Of a DNA stretch of 64,000 nucleotides, positions 63,791 through 64,000 are shown piece after piece. The stretch comes from Trogon surrucura (lineage: Eukaryota > Chordata > Aves > Trogoniformes > Trogonidae). Numbering within the stretch: the first letter of the stretch is position 1; each line of letters starts with the position of its first letter. The stretch covers positions 51,444,635 to 51,508,634 of the forward strand of contig CM036619.1 in the NCBI GenBank assembly GCA_020746105.1. The letters run 5' to 3'. The translations under genes and the position numbers were made by a program. The notes under the pieces were generated by a model that was not told the DNA's origin, ran no database searches, and was given only the letters and a program-made list of their open reading frames with translations.

Positions 63791-64000
63791 TGCCCATCAC
63801 ACCTTTTGATCTGAGGGCAGAAGAAGCCAGAAGCAAGCTTTGAAATACACCATGTCTTAGTGTTTCAGATTGTGCAATGAGTTACATGCACGGTAAATAA
63901 GAATAATGCCACAAAAGAGAACAATGCTGCTACAGCCCAGGGAACTAATCCTTTCTTAGAGAGAGTCTAGGGGTGAAATGGTTAATGACAACTATTTTAA
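63337..64000. other. Intron running off the right edge
   Basis: Contains a TA microsatellite at 63759-63782; nothing else recognised. Confidence 0.6.
63759..63782. repeat. TA microsatellite
   Basis: About twelve TA units in an AT-rich stretch. Confidence 0.9.

Overview
What this is. The window is nuclear DNA of a bird, and almost all of it is one gene read on the minus strand: LAMA3, the laminin alpha-3 chain. The order, phase and translation of the exons I could delimit match the vertebrate alpha-3 chain. They run from the laminin-type EGF (LE) repeats of the long alpha-3B short arm (right edge) down to the last coiled-coil exon before the LG domains (left edge). Both gene ends lie outside: the LN domain to the right, LG1-LG5 to the left. 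The introns carry CR1 retroposons ending in the avian ATTCTATG-type 8-mer repeats, plus a tRNA-Ile-headed SINE with a CR1 tail of the kind described from passerines. A passerine is therefore the best guess. Layout in transcript order (right to left). 63.3-58.0 kb: LE repeats of domain V, exons 1-6. 57.6-38.9 kb: the large globular L4b-type region shared by alpha-3 and alpha-5, exons 7-18. 38.4-33.2 kb: a second set of LE repeats, exons 19-22. 31.8-25.9 kb: laminin IV type A module, exons 23-26. 22.28 kb: a separate first exon with a signal peptide, which starts the short isoform alpha-3A from an internal promoter holding a TATA-like box and two consensus AP-1 sites. 20.1-10.4 kb: domain IIIa LE repeats shared by both isoforms, exons 28-32. 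10.0-1.2 kb: coiled-coil domains II and I, exons 33-44, which pair with beta and gamma chains (beta-3 and gamma-2 in laminin-332). Main point of interest. The L4b exon that follows the conserved FSWRGYA motif exists in two diverged copies 193 bases apart (53283-53415 and 53608-53746). Each has good splice sites, and both run phase 0 to phase 1. Splicing one to the other creates an immediate TAA stop, so they look mutually exclusive. The pair and the next exon lie between two nearly identical CR1 copies in opposite orientation (50.1-51.2 kb and 54.9-55.6 kb), an arrangement that could influence splicing or circular RNA formation. Other content. Around ten CR1 pieces of several ages (one with a 661-codon open reverse transcriptase frame), the SINE at 49.8 kb, the right part of an ERVL-like LTR at the left edge, a few microsatellites and short palindromes. 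The remaining intron sequence shows nothing I can name. No other gene is supported.
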